The notes under the pieces: generated by a model
Database searches by the model: none
What the model saw: only the letters and a program-made list of their open reading frames with translations
Told to the model about the DNA's origin: nothing
Origin: CBDDDW01 sp965226805
GTDB taxonomy: Bacteria; Chloroflexota; Dehalococcoidia; Lucifugimonadales; JAGWBF01
DNA: 64,000 nt
Direction of reading: 5' to 3'
Assembly: GCA_965226805.1 (NCBI GenBank)
Contig: CBDDDW010000027.1
Coordinates: 176,575-240,574, forward strand
Position numbers and translations under genes: made by a program
Shown: one piece after another, positions 16,153 through 23,924 of the stretch
How positions within the stretch are numbered: position 1 is the stretch's first letter
Layout of the letters: every line of letters starts with the position of its first letter

Positions 16153-17517
16153 ATGAGACGAACCAGGATAGTGGACATCCTGAGCCTTGAAGAAGCGGGC
16201 GGTGAGGTCCTTGTACAGGGCTGGGTAAAGACCCGGCGCTCGTCGAAGGCGGTCTCCTTCATTGATCTTAACGATGGGTCCACTCTGAGGGACCTCCAGG
16301 TCGTAGTGAATGAGTCCTTGCCAGACTACGGTCTGGTTGACTCCCTCAATACCGGGTTTAGCGTCAGCGTGGTGGGGACCGTGGTTGAGTCCCCGGGCAA
16401 GGGCCAAACATACGAAGTTCAGGCGAAGGCGCTGGAAGTCCTGGGGCTCGCCGACCCTGAAGTGTATCCCCTCCAGAAGAAGCGTCACTCCCCGGAGTTT
16501 CTGAGGGAGATCGCCCACCTCAGGCCCCGCACCAACACCTTCGGGGCCATGGCCTTCGCCATACACAGCTTCTTCCAGAGCCGCGGCTTCCTTTACCTGC
16601 AAACGCCCATCATAACCTCCAGCGACGCTGAGGGGGCAGGGTCCCTGTTCCGAGTTACCACCCTCGATCTGGAGAACCTGCCCATGAGTCAGGGAGTGGT
16701 CAATCATGAGGAGGACTTCTTCGGCAAACCCACGTTCCTTTCCGTGAGCGGCCAGCTAGAGGCGGAGGTCTTCGCCCTGGCCCTCTCCAACGTCTATACC
16801 TTTGGGCCGACCTTCCGGGCCGAGAACTCCAACACCTCCAGGCATCTGGCCGAGTTCTGGATGGTGGAGCCCGAGGTGGCCTTCTGCGACCTGGACGGCG
16901 TCGCGGAGCTTGCGGAGGAGTTCCTTAAGCACATATTTTCCCACCTACTGGAGAGCTGCCCCGAGGACATGGCCTTCTTCAACCAGTGGATCGACAACAC
17001 CGCCATCTCCACCCTGGAGGGCATCGTAAGCTCCAGCTTCGAGAGGCTGACCTACACCGAGGCGGTAGACATTCTGAAAAGTTCGGGGGAGCCCTTCGAG
17101 TTCCCCGTCGAGTGGGGACTGGACCTCCAGTCGGAGCACGAGCGCTATCTTACGGAGAAGAAGATAGGCAGGCCGGTAATAGTCAGCGATTACCCCAAGG
17201 AGATCAAGGCGTTCTATATGCGTATGAACGACGACGAGAGGACGGTCAGGGCCCTGGACGTGCTTGTCCCCAGAATCGGTGAGCTCATCGGGGGCAGCCA
17301 GCGGGAGGAGCGGCGGGACGTGCTGGCGGAGCGCATAAAGGCGGCCGGATTGGATGAGCGCGACTACTGGTGGTACCTGGACCTGCGCAGCTACGGCACC
17401 GTCCCCCATGCCGGGTTTGGACTCGGCTTCGAGAGGACCGTCCAGTTCGCCACGGGCGTCCAGAATATCCGAGACGTTATTCCCTTCCCTCGGACGCCGA
17501 AGAACGCGGAGTTCTAG
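16153..17517 (+). CDS. asnS: Asparaginyl-tRNA synthetase
   Basis: This 454-residue class IIb synthetase charges tRNA(Asn). An OB-fold anticodon-binding domain covers about residues 1-110, with VLVQGWVKTRRSSKAVSFIDLNDGS. The catalytic domain follows: motif 2 region FGPTFRAENSNTSRHLAEFWMVEPE, and motif 3 GFGLGFERTVQFATGVQNIRDV ending in IPFPRTPKNAEF, the usual AsnRS C-terminus. The length and the IPFPRTPKNAEF ending favour AsnRS over AspRS. The start is ATG at 16153 with GGGAGGG upstream. It is preceded by its own candidate promoter. Confidence 0.95.
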   Translation: MRRTRIVDILSLEEAGGEVLVQGWVKTRRSSKAVSFIDLNDGSTLRDLQVVVNESLPDYGLVDSLNTGFSVSVVGTVVESPGKGQTYEVQAKALEVLGLADPEVYPLQKKRHSPEFLREIAHLRPRTNTFGAMAFAIHSFFQSRGFLYLQTPIITSSDAEGAGSLFRVTTLDLENLPMSQGVVNHEEDFFGKPTFLSVSGQLEAEVFALALSNVYTFGPTFRAENSNTSRHLAEFWMVEPEVAFCDLDGVAELAEEFLKHIFSHLLESCPEDMAFFNQWIDNTAISTLEGIVSSSFERLTYTEAVDILKSSGEPFEFPVEWGLDLQSEHERYLTEKKIGRPVIVSDYPKEIKAFYMRMNDDERTVRALDVLVPRIGELIGGSQREERRDVLAERIKAAGLDERDYWWYLDLRSYGTVPHAGFGLGFERTVQFATGVQNIRDVIPFPRTPKNAEF

Positions 17518-17568
17518 GGACCAGCCACGGAGACACAGAGCCCTCAGAGTACGGGAGCGGAACCTCGA

Positions 17569-17676
17569 ACCCGCTCGCGATGAGCTTGTCCGGCTGCTCG
17601 TTGTGTGCTTGTCCGGCCGTTCGCGGCGAACCTAAGGAACCCGCTCGTGGTGAGCTTGTCGAACCATGAGCGGTCG
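17569..17676. repeat. Dispersed GAGCTTGTC palindromic repeats, two units
   Basis: Two units of the short repeat whose core is TGAGCTTGTCGAA(C/G) or its complement lie after asnS, the second being TGAGCTTGTCGAACCATGAGCGG. Similar units occur at 18610, 23636 and 30433 and inside several MITE copies. Confidence 0.6.
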
Positions 17677-17716
17677 GACGCAAGAGATTAGCCCGTTCCC
17701 CAAATAGGAGGTTCCC

Positions 17717-18553
17717 ATGGCAAAAGCGCCACCGCCCAGTCGCAAGGGTGCGGTAAGACGCTCTGAGATACCCCCAGACGTGCTGAGGGCCCTCAACGAG
17801 GGCAGGGAGGAGACGATCACTCTCGTCGAGTGGCTCGCCATAGACATGCCCACTCTGCTGCGATCCATTTCTCCAGGAGTTGGGCTGTCGGCAGTCAAGG
17901 ATGAGTTGGATCAACATTTGGCTCCGCTGGCCGACAAGGGCATCACCCAGCGACTCCGAGGCATGGGGGAAGCCCTCTATACCGCCACCCTTGTTCTTCC
18001 GAACAGGCAGGCGACATTCGAGCGGCTCGCCTCACACACGTCGGACATGGTGCGCGCATGGGCGGCCTTTATGCTTACGGCCGACACGGGCTTATCTCTG
18101 GAGGAGAGACTCCGTGCGGCGCGCCGCTTCGCCGCGGACCGGAGCGTCGCGGTACGCGAGTGCGCCTGGGACTCCTTCCGCCCGTATATCGCTGACGACC
18201 TTAGGCTCGGCCTTCGCCTCCTCGATAGCTGGGTGCGCGACCCGGACCCCAACATACGCAGGTGTGGCGTCGAAGCGACACGGCCCCGAGGGGTTTGGAC
18301 CGCACACATCGAGGCCCTCAAGCAGGACCCTGAGCCCGCGCTGAAACTCCTCGAGGTGGTGCGGTCGGACCCCAGCCGGTACGTCCAGCGCTCCGTTGGC
18401 AACTGGCTCAACGACGCCAGCAAGTCCAGGCCGGATTGGGTCGTTTCAGTGTGCTCTAGATGGACCCAGGAATCAGCCACCAAGGAGACGGCGTGGACCG
18501 TGGAACACGGGCTACGCACGCTGCGTAAGAAGGGGAACTTAGCGCCCACGTAG
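17717..18553 (+). CDS. AlkC/AlkD-like HEAT-repeat DNA alkylation repair protein
   Basis: This 278-residue, probably all-helical protein contains segments that match the AlkC/AlkD family: VRAWAAFMLTAD, VRECAWDSFRPYI, NIRRCGVEATRPRGVW and especially DPSRYVQRSVGNWLNDASK, the last being a hallmark of the family. These HEAT-like repeat glycosylases remove 3-methyladenine and 7-methylguanine from DNA. The start ATG at 17717 has GGAGG five bases before it. It is a single gene flanked on both sides by dispersed repeats. Catalytic residues vary within the family, so activity is inferred from family membership only. Confidence 0.72.
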   Translation: MAKAPPPSRKGAVRRSEIPPDVLRALNEGREETITLVEWLAIDMPTLLRSISPGVGLSAVKDELDQHLAPLADKGITQRLRGMGEALYTATLVLPNRQATFERLASHTSDMVRAWAAFMLTADTGLSLEERLRAARRFAADRSVAVRECAWDSFRPYIADDLRLGLRLLDSWVRDPDPNIRRCGVEATRPRGVWTAHIEALKQDPEPALKLLEVVRSDPSRYVQRSVGNWLNDASKSRPDWVVSVCSRWTQESATKETAWTVEHGLRTLRKKGNLAPT

Positions 18554-18609
18554 AGTCCAGCACCGCAAGTTCGTTTATAATTCGGGCGGCCTGCCCCATC
18601 GCTCTATCA

Positions 18610-18676
18610 TGCTTCGACAAGCTCACCATGAGCGGGAAGAACTGCGAGTCCGCCCTCCCTGAGCTTGTCGAAGGGC
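18610..18676. repeat. Dispersed GAGCTTGTC repeats, inverted pair
   Basis: GCTTCGACAAGCTCACCATG and CCTGAGCTTGTCGAAGGG lie in opposite orientation 30 bases apart, forming a potential stem. They belong to the same family as the repeats at 17569, 23636 and 30433. Confidence 0.65.
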
Positions 18677-18777
18677 CCTGCTTCTCGTTGCGTGTCTCTA
18701 ATTCGGGGCACGCGGACATACCGGGCCTCCCCATTCGGGACAGAGCAGCACCCTCACCCAAACCCCCACCTCCTTCT

Positions 18778-18932
18778 TAGCAGCGTGCTGAAAAACTCTT
18801 CCGACCATCCCCCTGGCCCCCTTCCCTCCGATAAACTCAGGGCATGCCTGGCCAGGAAGGGGGAAGAATTTACATCTGAGGGACACCCTCATACTCCCGC
18901 CAAAGGGGCGAAGCCCCTCTCCACTCCCCTTC
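18778..18932 (+). repeat. CTAG-ended MITE-like repeat, copy B
   Basis: It opens TAGCAGCGTGCTGAAAAACT and contains the conserved core with ATCTGAGGGACACCCTCA. It carries an internal fragment related to the GAGCTTGTC repeat. The right end is degraded. It lies upstream of the ABC importer promoter. Confidence 0.7.
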
Positions 18933-18989
18933 TCTATCACCCCCTTAAGGAGAGGGCTCAGAGCCCCTTCCTGGGCGCAGGGCCGCGTA

Positions 18990-19018
18990 TTGACAATAGT
19001 ATATAGGCACCCTTACAC
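18990..19018 (+). promoter_or_regulatory. Candidate promoter of the ABC importer operon
   Basis: TTGACA at 18990-18995 is followed after 17 bases by TTACAC at 19013-19018. The start codon of the first gene is about 250 bases downstream, which leaves a long untranslated leader. Confidence 0.5.
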
Positions 19019-19080
19019 TGATTTATGTCATGACTGCCGCCGGTTTCTCATGCGCGCGACCCAATGGAGGGTACACCTGA

Positions 19081-19177
19081 GTCCAGGCCTGCGGGACCTG
19101 GACCGATCGGGTGGTCTCATCACAGCACACGCTAGCTCCCAGCTAGGAATCCGTATCCGCGCGACCTCCTGACCACC
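19081..19177 (+). ncRNA. Possible structured leader RNA of the ABC importer operon
   Basis: Three paired elements can be drawn. GTCCAGG (19081-19087) pairs with CCTGGAC (19097-19103). GGTGGTC (19110-19116) pairs with GACCACC (19171-19177), and this encloses a hairpin CTAGCT/AGCTAG (19132-19137 with 19141-19146, loop CCC). All lie between the promoter and the start at 19270. I do not recognise a known riboswitch class; the structure is inferred from complementarity only. Confidence 0.35.
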
Positions 19178-19269
19178 ACGTCCCCCAGGCAACCCGGGCA
19201 TACGATGGCGTTTTCCCGTCCACTCAAAGGCAGAGGAGTGAAATTTCGGACAGGAGGTTCGTCTGCTCC

Positions 19270-20175
19270 ATGGCAGGCAGACTCGGGCCAGTCAGGTTGC
19301 TTCTGACGCTTCTCGCGCAGCTACTCACCCTGGCGGCTATTGCCGCATGCGGTGGTAATGATGGTGGGAAGCCCTCCCTGAGCGTGGGAGGCATCCCAGA
19401 CCAGAACGCCGCCCTGTTGGCACGCCGCTACGATGGCTTCGCCGACTACCTGTCGAAGGCGCTCGACGTCGAAGTGAAGTACGTCCCCAGCACAAGCTAT
19501 TCGGCCCTGGTCACCGCCTTCACCCAGGGGGATGTGCAGCTGGCCTTCTTCGGCGGCTTTACGGGGGTTCAGGCGCGGCTCCAGAACCCGGGGGCCCGCG
19601 CCATTGCACAGAGGGAGCACGACGCCAAATTTCACTCCAAGTTCATCGTGAGGGCCGATCTCCCGATCCACGCCCTGGACGAGCTCGAGGCCAATGCCGG
19701 CGACCTTACCTTGACCTTCGGCAGCGAAAGCTCTACCTCCGGACACCTTATGCCGCGCCACTTCCTCACCCAGGCGGGAATCGACCCGGACCGGGACTTC
19801 AGGAGCGTACCGAACTACTCAGGCTCCCATGACCTCACCTGGAAGCTCGTGGAGAGCGGCGCTTTCGACGTTGGAGCGTTGAACGAGGATGTGTGGGACC
19901 GGGCCCTCCTGGAAAACAGGGTGGACCAGACCAAGGTCCGAGAGTTCTACACTACGCCGGAATATTTCGACTACAACTGGACCGTCCGGCCCAATCTAGA
20001 TGAAGTATATGGTGACGGATTTGTTGATAAGATCTCGGAAGCCCTACTGGCCCTGAACCCCGGAGAGCACGAAGGTATTCTGGAGCTGTTCACCACCGAG
20101 AATTTCATCGAAACCCGGAACGAGAACTACAGGGAACTCGAAGACGTGGCCCGCGGCCTCGGGATGGTCCAGTAG
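19270..20175 (+). CDS. PhnD-like ABC transporter substrate-binding lipoprotein (oxyanion; possibly selenate-type)
   Basis: This 301-residue lipoprotein has a signal peptide and lipobox AAIAAC with Cys27. It is a PhnD-type periplasmic-binding-protein fold: VGGIPDQNAALLARRY near the mature N-terminus, YSALVTAFTQGDVQLAFFGG near residue 80, then FGSESSTSGHLMPRHFL near residue 155 and SGAFDVGALNEDVWDR near 200. From memory, FFGGFTGVQAR together with QREHDAKFHSKFI is close to a PhnD-like family annotated as putative selenate transporter; phosphonate or phosphite are alternatives. Its stop overlaps the next start (TAGTG). The start ATG at 19270 has ACAGGAGG upstream. Confidence 0.8.
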   Translation: MAGRLGPVRLLLTLLAQLLTLAAIAACGGNDGGKPSLSVGGIPDQNAALLARRYDGFADYLSKALDVEVKYVPSTSYSALVTAFTQGDVQLAFFGGFTGVQARLQNPGARAIAQREHDAKFHSKFIVRADLPIHALDELEANAGDLTLTFGSESSTSGHLMPRHFLTQAGIDPDRDFRSVPNYSGSHDLTWKLVESGAFDVGALNEDVWDRALLENRVDQTKVREFYTTPEYFDYNWTVRPNLDEVYGDGFVDKISEALLALNPGEHEGILELFTTENFIETRNENYRELEDVARGLGMVQ

Positions 20176-20972
20176 TGACCGAGCCGTCGGCTTCCACCCC
20201 ACTGATCGTCACCTCCGGGGCGGCCAAGGGCTATCCAGGTGTCCAGGCCCTGGCCCCACTGACCGTCGCCATAGGTCCTGGAGAGCGCGTCGCTTTGGCC
20301 GGCCCCAGCGGAAGTGGGAAGACCACGCTGCTGTACCTGCTGGCGGGGATCGTACGGCCGGACTCTGGGGAGATTCTGCTGGACGGCCAGCCCATTTCCG
20401 AGCTCCGGCCCGGAAGGCCGCTGGCACGGCTGGTGGGCATCATACACCAGCAGTACGACCTAGTCCCTAATCTGCCGGTTATACACAACGTCCTGGCCGG
20501 TCGGCTGGGCGAGTGGGGTCTGGGGCGTTCCATGATCTCACTGCTGTGGCCCCGAGACCGGTATCTGGCCCAAATTGCTCTGGCCCGGCTTGGAATCGCC
20601 GACAAGCTCCAGGAGCGCACATCTCGCCTTTCGGGAGGGGAGCAGCAGCGGGTGGCCATGGCCCGCCTCATGGTCCAGTCCCCCAAGGTCATTCTGGCCG
20701 ATGAGCCGGTGTCCTCGCTGGACCCCGCACGGGCCGAGGACATTCTCCGGCTTCTGACCGACCTCGTGGACTCATCGGGCAGGGCATTGATAGCGAGCAT
20801 GCACGCCCCCTATCTGATCCGGAAGCACTTCACGCGGGTGATCGGCCTCCGGCGCGGCCTGCTGCAGTTCGACATACCGTCAGAAGAGCTCACCGAGGAG
20901 ACGTTGGGCCGCCTCTACGAGCTGGACCACAACAATCCCGAGGAGGTCGGGGCTGAAGCTCAAGCTCCCTGA
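20175..20972 (+). CDS. PhnC-like ABC transporter ATP-binding protein
   Basis: This 265-residue ATPase powers the importer encoded by its neighbours. Walker A is GPSGSGKTTL (43-52), the signature is LSGGEQQRVAMARL, and Walker B is VILADEPVSSLDP. The Q-loop IIHQQYDLVPNLPVIHNVLAG is of the PhnC/PtxA type, consistent with a PhnD-like binding protein. Translation starts at GTG 20175, one base shared with the stop of the binding-protein gene, so expression is coupled. The last residues overlap a good AGGAGG site (20941-20946) that must serve the following permease gene. Confidence 0.93.
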   Translation: MTEPSASTPLIVTSGAAKGYPGVQALAPLTVAIGPGERVALAGPSGSGKTTLLYLLAGIVRPDSGEILLDGQPISELRPGRPLARLVGIIHQQYDLVPNLPVIHNVLAGRLGEWGLGRSMISLLWPRDRYLAQIALARLGIADKLQERTSRLSGGEQQRVAMARLMVQSPKVILADEPVSSLDPARAEDILRLLTDLVDSSGRALIASMHAPYLIRKHFTRVIGLRRGLLQFDIPSEELTEETLGRLYELDHNNPEEVGAEAQAP

Positions 20973-20994
20973 GGTCCGCGGGCTGCTAACCATT

Positions 20995-21741
20995 GTGCTG
21001 GCGGGGGCATTCATCTGGAGTATTGCCACCGTCGATTGGCGGGGCTCCCCGGTCCACAGCGGAGGTGCGGGCGCGGCCCGGGAATTCTTCGCAGCCCTGT
21101 TTCCCCCCGACCTCTCGCCAGGCTTCCTGGGCCTTTCCCTAAAGGCGTGCTGGCAGACGGTGGCCTACGCAGTGGCGAGCATATCTCTGGCGGTGCTCGT
21201 AGGTTTCCCGTTGGGGATGATCGCCTCGGGCACTATGGCCTCCTCGAATCGCTCGCGGTTGACCATGGTTGCCGGCGCCCGGATGTTCCTCGCCGGAGTG
21301 CGGTCCGTCCATGAGCTGGTATGGGCAGTGCTCTTCGTAGCGGCTTTCGGGCTATCCTCACTGACCGCCATCCTGGCTATCGCAATCCCTTACGCCGGCA
21401 TCCTGGGCCGTATCTACTCCGAGCTACTGAACGACGTGCCGTCGGAGCCCCTCAGGGCCCTGCGATCATCGGGAGCCTCACCCCTACGGGTACTCCTCTA
21501 CGGGCGGCTGCCCATGGCTCTTCCCGACATGCTCAGCTATACGTTCTACAGGTTTGAATGCGCCATCAGGGCGGCGGCCATCATGAGCTTCGTGGGCATC
21601 CAGGGGCTTGGGTATCAGATTCAGCTATCGCTCAACGACCTGCTCTTCAACCAGGTCTGGACCCTGATGCTCTTCTTGATAGCTATCGTGCTGTTGGTCG
21701 ACCTCTGGAGCACCAGAGTGCGCCGGAGCCTCGTATCTTGA
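20995..21741 (+). CDS. PhnE-like ABC transporter permease, first copy
   Basis: This permease of at least 248 residues has about five or six membrane segments. The cytoplasmic coupling motif is EPLRALRSSGASPLRVLLYGRLP, the EAA loop typical of PhnE proteins. The coordinate given is GTG 20995, but no ribosome site precedes it. An in-frame CTG at 20953, six bases after AGGAGG, would add 14 residues (starting MKLKLPEVRG) and give a charged N-terminus before the first membrane segment, so the true start may be there, overlapping the ATPase gene. It is followed by a second permease, whose start overlaps this stop. Confidence 0.88.
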   Translation: MLAGAFIWSIATVDWRGSPVHSGGAGAAREFFAALFPPDLSPGFLGLSLKACWQTVAYAVASISLAVLVGFPLGMIASGTMASSNRSRLTMVAGARMFLAGVRSVHELVWAVLFVAAFGLSSLTAILAIAIPYAGILGRIYSELLNDVPSEPLRALRSSGASPLRVLLYGRLPMALPDMLSYTFYRFECAIRAAAIMSFVGIQGLGYQIQLSLNDLLFNQVWTLMLFLIAIVLLVDLWSTRVRRSLVS

Positions 21742-22640
21742 TATCCGGGGCGGAGACCTCCCACAGCGCACCGTCCCCTGAGCCGGACAGACCGGCAAGA
21801 CGTCGTATCAGTACAGCGCGCGTTTCCCTCTACGGGTTCGTCTTTCTGACTCTCGGCTCCTGGGCCTATATCCTGTTTGGTACGGATAGTGGAGTGACCG
21901 ACGTGGTGGACAGGAGTACCTGGAGCGACGCCGGCGGGTTCCTCAAGCAGCTGGCCGGCATAGACTCGCCCGGCCGCCCCGCCTACCTTCAGGCGGACCA
22001 GTGGGCAGAGAAGGGACGGATGGCCTACGATACGCTGGCCATGAGCGTCTTGGCCATAGGACTGGCGGGCATCGGCGCGTTTCTAACCTTCATGCCCGCC
22101 GCCCGCAGCATGAGCGATGGGAGGTTGGGCGGCTCGCCATCTCTCCTAGGGGGCGCCCTATATTACGTGCTGCGCGTGGTCTTCGCGGTCAGCAGGGGTG
22201 TGCCCGAGCTGGTGTGGGCGATGATAATCATCTTCTTCCTATCGCCCGGCATACTGCCCGGGGCCCTTGCCCTGGCGTTCCACAACTACGGCATAGTAGG
22301 CAAGCTCTCCGCCGAAGTCGTGGAGAACCTTGACCCACGCCCTGCCAGGGCATTGCGAGCCGCTGGGGCCAGCAACGTCCAGATGCTCCTGTACGGCATC
22401 CTGCCCCAGGCGATGCCCCAGTTCATTACCTACCTCCTTTACCGCTGGGAGGTAGTTATCCGCACCACCGTCGTGGTCGGATTTGTCAGCGCGGGAGGCC
22501 TCGGCCGGGAGTTCCGGCTCAGCATGAGCTTCTTCCAGTACACAGAAGTGGCTCTGATTATCATCTGGTACCTCATCCTGGTTATCGGCGTTGACCTGCT
22601 GAGCGCCCGGCTCAGAAGAGTGGTTAGTCCAAGAGATTAA
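21738..22640 (+). CDS. PhnE-like ABC transporter permease, second copy
   Basis: This 300-residue permease begins at TTG 21738, which overlaps the stop of the first permease (TTGA). A longer open frame upstream lies inside that gene and is not used. After a ~30-residue basic N-terminus come about six membrane segments. The coupling motif is DPRPARALRAAGASNVQMLLYGILPQAMPQ, close to the motif in its neighbour, so the two probably form a heterodimeric channel as in other phosphonate-type importers with paired PhnE subunits. Its stop lies only five bases from the end of the convergent methyltransferase gene. Confidence 0.87.
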   Translation: MISGAETSHSAPSPEPDRPARRRISTARVSLYGFVFLTLGSWAYILFGTDSGVTDVVDRSTWSDAGGFLKQLAGIDSPGRPAYLQADQWAEKGRMAYDTLAMSVLAIGLAGIGAFLTFMPAARSMSDGRLGGSPSLLGGALYYVLRVVFAVSRGVPELVWAMIIIFFLSPGILPGALALAFHNYGIVGKLSAEVVENLDPRPARALRAAGASNVQMLLYGILPQAMPQFITYLLYRWEVVIRTTVVVGFVSAGGLGREFRLSMSFFQYTEVALIIIWYLILVIGVDLLSARLRRVVSPRD

Positions 22641-22645
22641 ACCCC

Positions 22646-23539
22646 TTACCTCTTCTCCGCCACGAACAGCCAGTAGCCGATGGAGCCACCCTTCACCAGC
22701 GCCTTCACCTCCTCCAGGATAGGGAGGGCCAGCGGAATAAGGTCGGATACGCCTCCCGGCCGTCCGCTGAGGCCTAGGAACATGCCGAAGGCGGCCAGCT
22801 TCCGTCCGATATCCTCCAGGAGGTCCATCAAAGAATCGGAGGCATTTTGATGGAGGACAAGGTCGAGTCCGTCTGAGCCCAGCAGCTCTCGATAGCCCCC
22901 AGCTGGGAGGGCATCCGCCAGGCACAGCATCCTGCCCAGATTGCCCCTGAGTTCATCGGGTAGACGGCCCGGCTCGACGGAAACGTCGCTTACCGCCAGC
23001 TTACCCCCGGAGCGGAGGAGCCGCGTCATCTCGGCCACACCCCGGAGTTTGTCTGGAAACAGACTCAGGGAGCACTCACACAAGACGCCATCGAAGGACC
23101 CGGGACGGAATGGCAGTTGCTCGGCGTCCCCGCACAGCAGCGAGACGCGTGAATCCATCCCGTTCTCTTTCGCCCTCCGCCTCGCGTCTGCGATGGTCCG
23201 CCTTCCCAGGTCCACTCCAACCACTCGGGAGTGGGTACTCTCAGCCAAAGTGATCGCGCTGGCACCGGGGCCGCAGGCGACGTCCAGCACCAGGTCGCCC
23301 TCCTTCAGGCCCGCCAGCCGGCAGAGGCGACGCGTAAGCTCTGGGCCCCCGGGATGAAGTGTGTCGCCCAGCAAGAGCCGCACTGGGTCAAGCTGATAGA
23401 GGGCGGCGCAGCAGCTCTTCACTCCAAGGCCATCCGACGGCTCGGGTGGCAAGCCCAATAGGTCCGCCAGGCTCAGCGTCCCACCGGTCCCCTCAGTCGA
23501 GCCTGCTGCCGCTTGCTGTGAGGTATCGAAGCTGCTCAT
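22646..23539 (-). CDS. Class I SAM-dependent methyltransferase with N-terminal CC motif
   Basis: This 297-residue methyltransferase has the Rossmann-like core: motif I VLDVACGPGASAITLA, then VVGVDLGRRTIADARRRA, a post-I DAEQLPFRPGSFDGVLCECSL, and a later LLRSGGKLAVSDV. Before the core lies the unusual segment KSCCAALYQLDPVRLLLGDTLHPGG, with a Cys-Cys pair, which I associate with a subgroup related to arsenite-type methyltransferases; the substrate is unknown. The C-terminal ~80 residues vary. It is convergent with the ABC importer, five bases from its end, so a link (for example methylation of an imported oxyanion product) is only a guess. The start ATG 23539 follows GAGGTGGC. Confidence 0.78.
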   Translation of the reverse strand: MSSFDTSQQAAAGSTEGTGGTLSLADLLGLPPEPSDGLGVKSCCAALYQLDPVRLLLGDTLHPGGPELTRRLCRLAGLKEGDLVLDVACGPGASAITLAESTHSRVVGVDLGRRTIADARRRAKENGMDSRVSLLCGDAEQLPFRPGSFDGVLCECSLSLFPDKLRGVAEMTRLLRSGGKLAVSDVSVEPGRLPDELRGNLGRMLCLADALPAGGYRELLGSDGLDLVLHQNASDSLMDLLEDIGRKLAAFGMFLGLSGRPGGVSDLIPLALPILEEVKALVKGGSIGYWLFVAEKR

Positions 23540-23581
23540 GCCACCTCACGAAGGAAATGTGGTGGGTAGTTCACTGCCCTG

Positions 23582-23729
23582 AGATTCTTCACTGCGTTCA
23601 GAATGACACTTCCTTAGCTATCCCCGGACTGGCACATGGTTCGACGGGCTCACCATGAGCCGTCTTGTTGCCTCACCTTGAGCAGTCACGTTCCGTCAAA
23701 TTCCGCTCACCCTGAGCTTGTCGAAGGGT
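23582..23729. repeat. Fragments of two dispersed repeats before the CoA-transferase
   Basis: GATTCTTCACTGCGTTCAGA at 23582-23601 (continuing to about 23609) is the right arm of the second MITE family (see 35606 and 62312). GGTTCGACGGGCTCACCATG (23638 on) and CCCTGAGCTTGTCGAAGGG (23710 on) are units of the GAGCTTGTC repeat. The 385-base gap 23540-23924 holds no gene; a TATAAT at 23825-23830 may be the -10 of the next gene, but no -35 is seen. Confidence 0.6.
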
Positions 23730-23924
23730 GGGCAACCCATTTCGGGTTATTCAGGTACGGTCAACAGCGAAATACAGGATACGCTGAGCCAATAGGTAGG
23801 TGCGCGTGCCAGCGCAGGTGTTAGTATAATATACGCCTTCCGAGAAGGGTATCGAAAGAAGCCCAGTCGCGCCGCGCTGCTTCAGCGCCCCTACTTCGAA
23901 GCGACCCGACAGGAGGAAAGGAAG

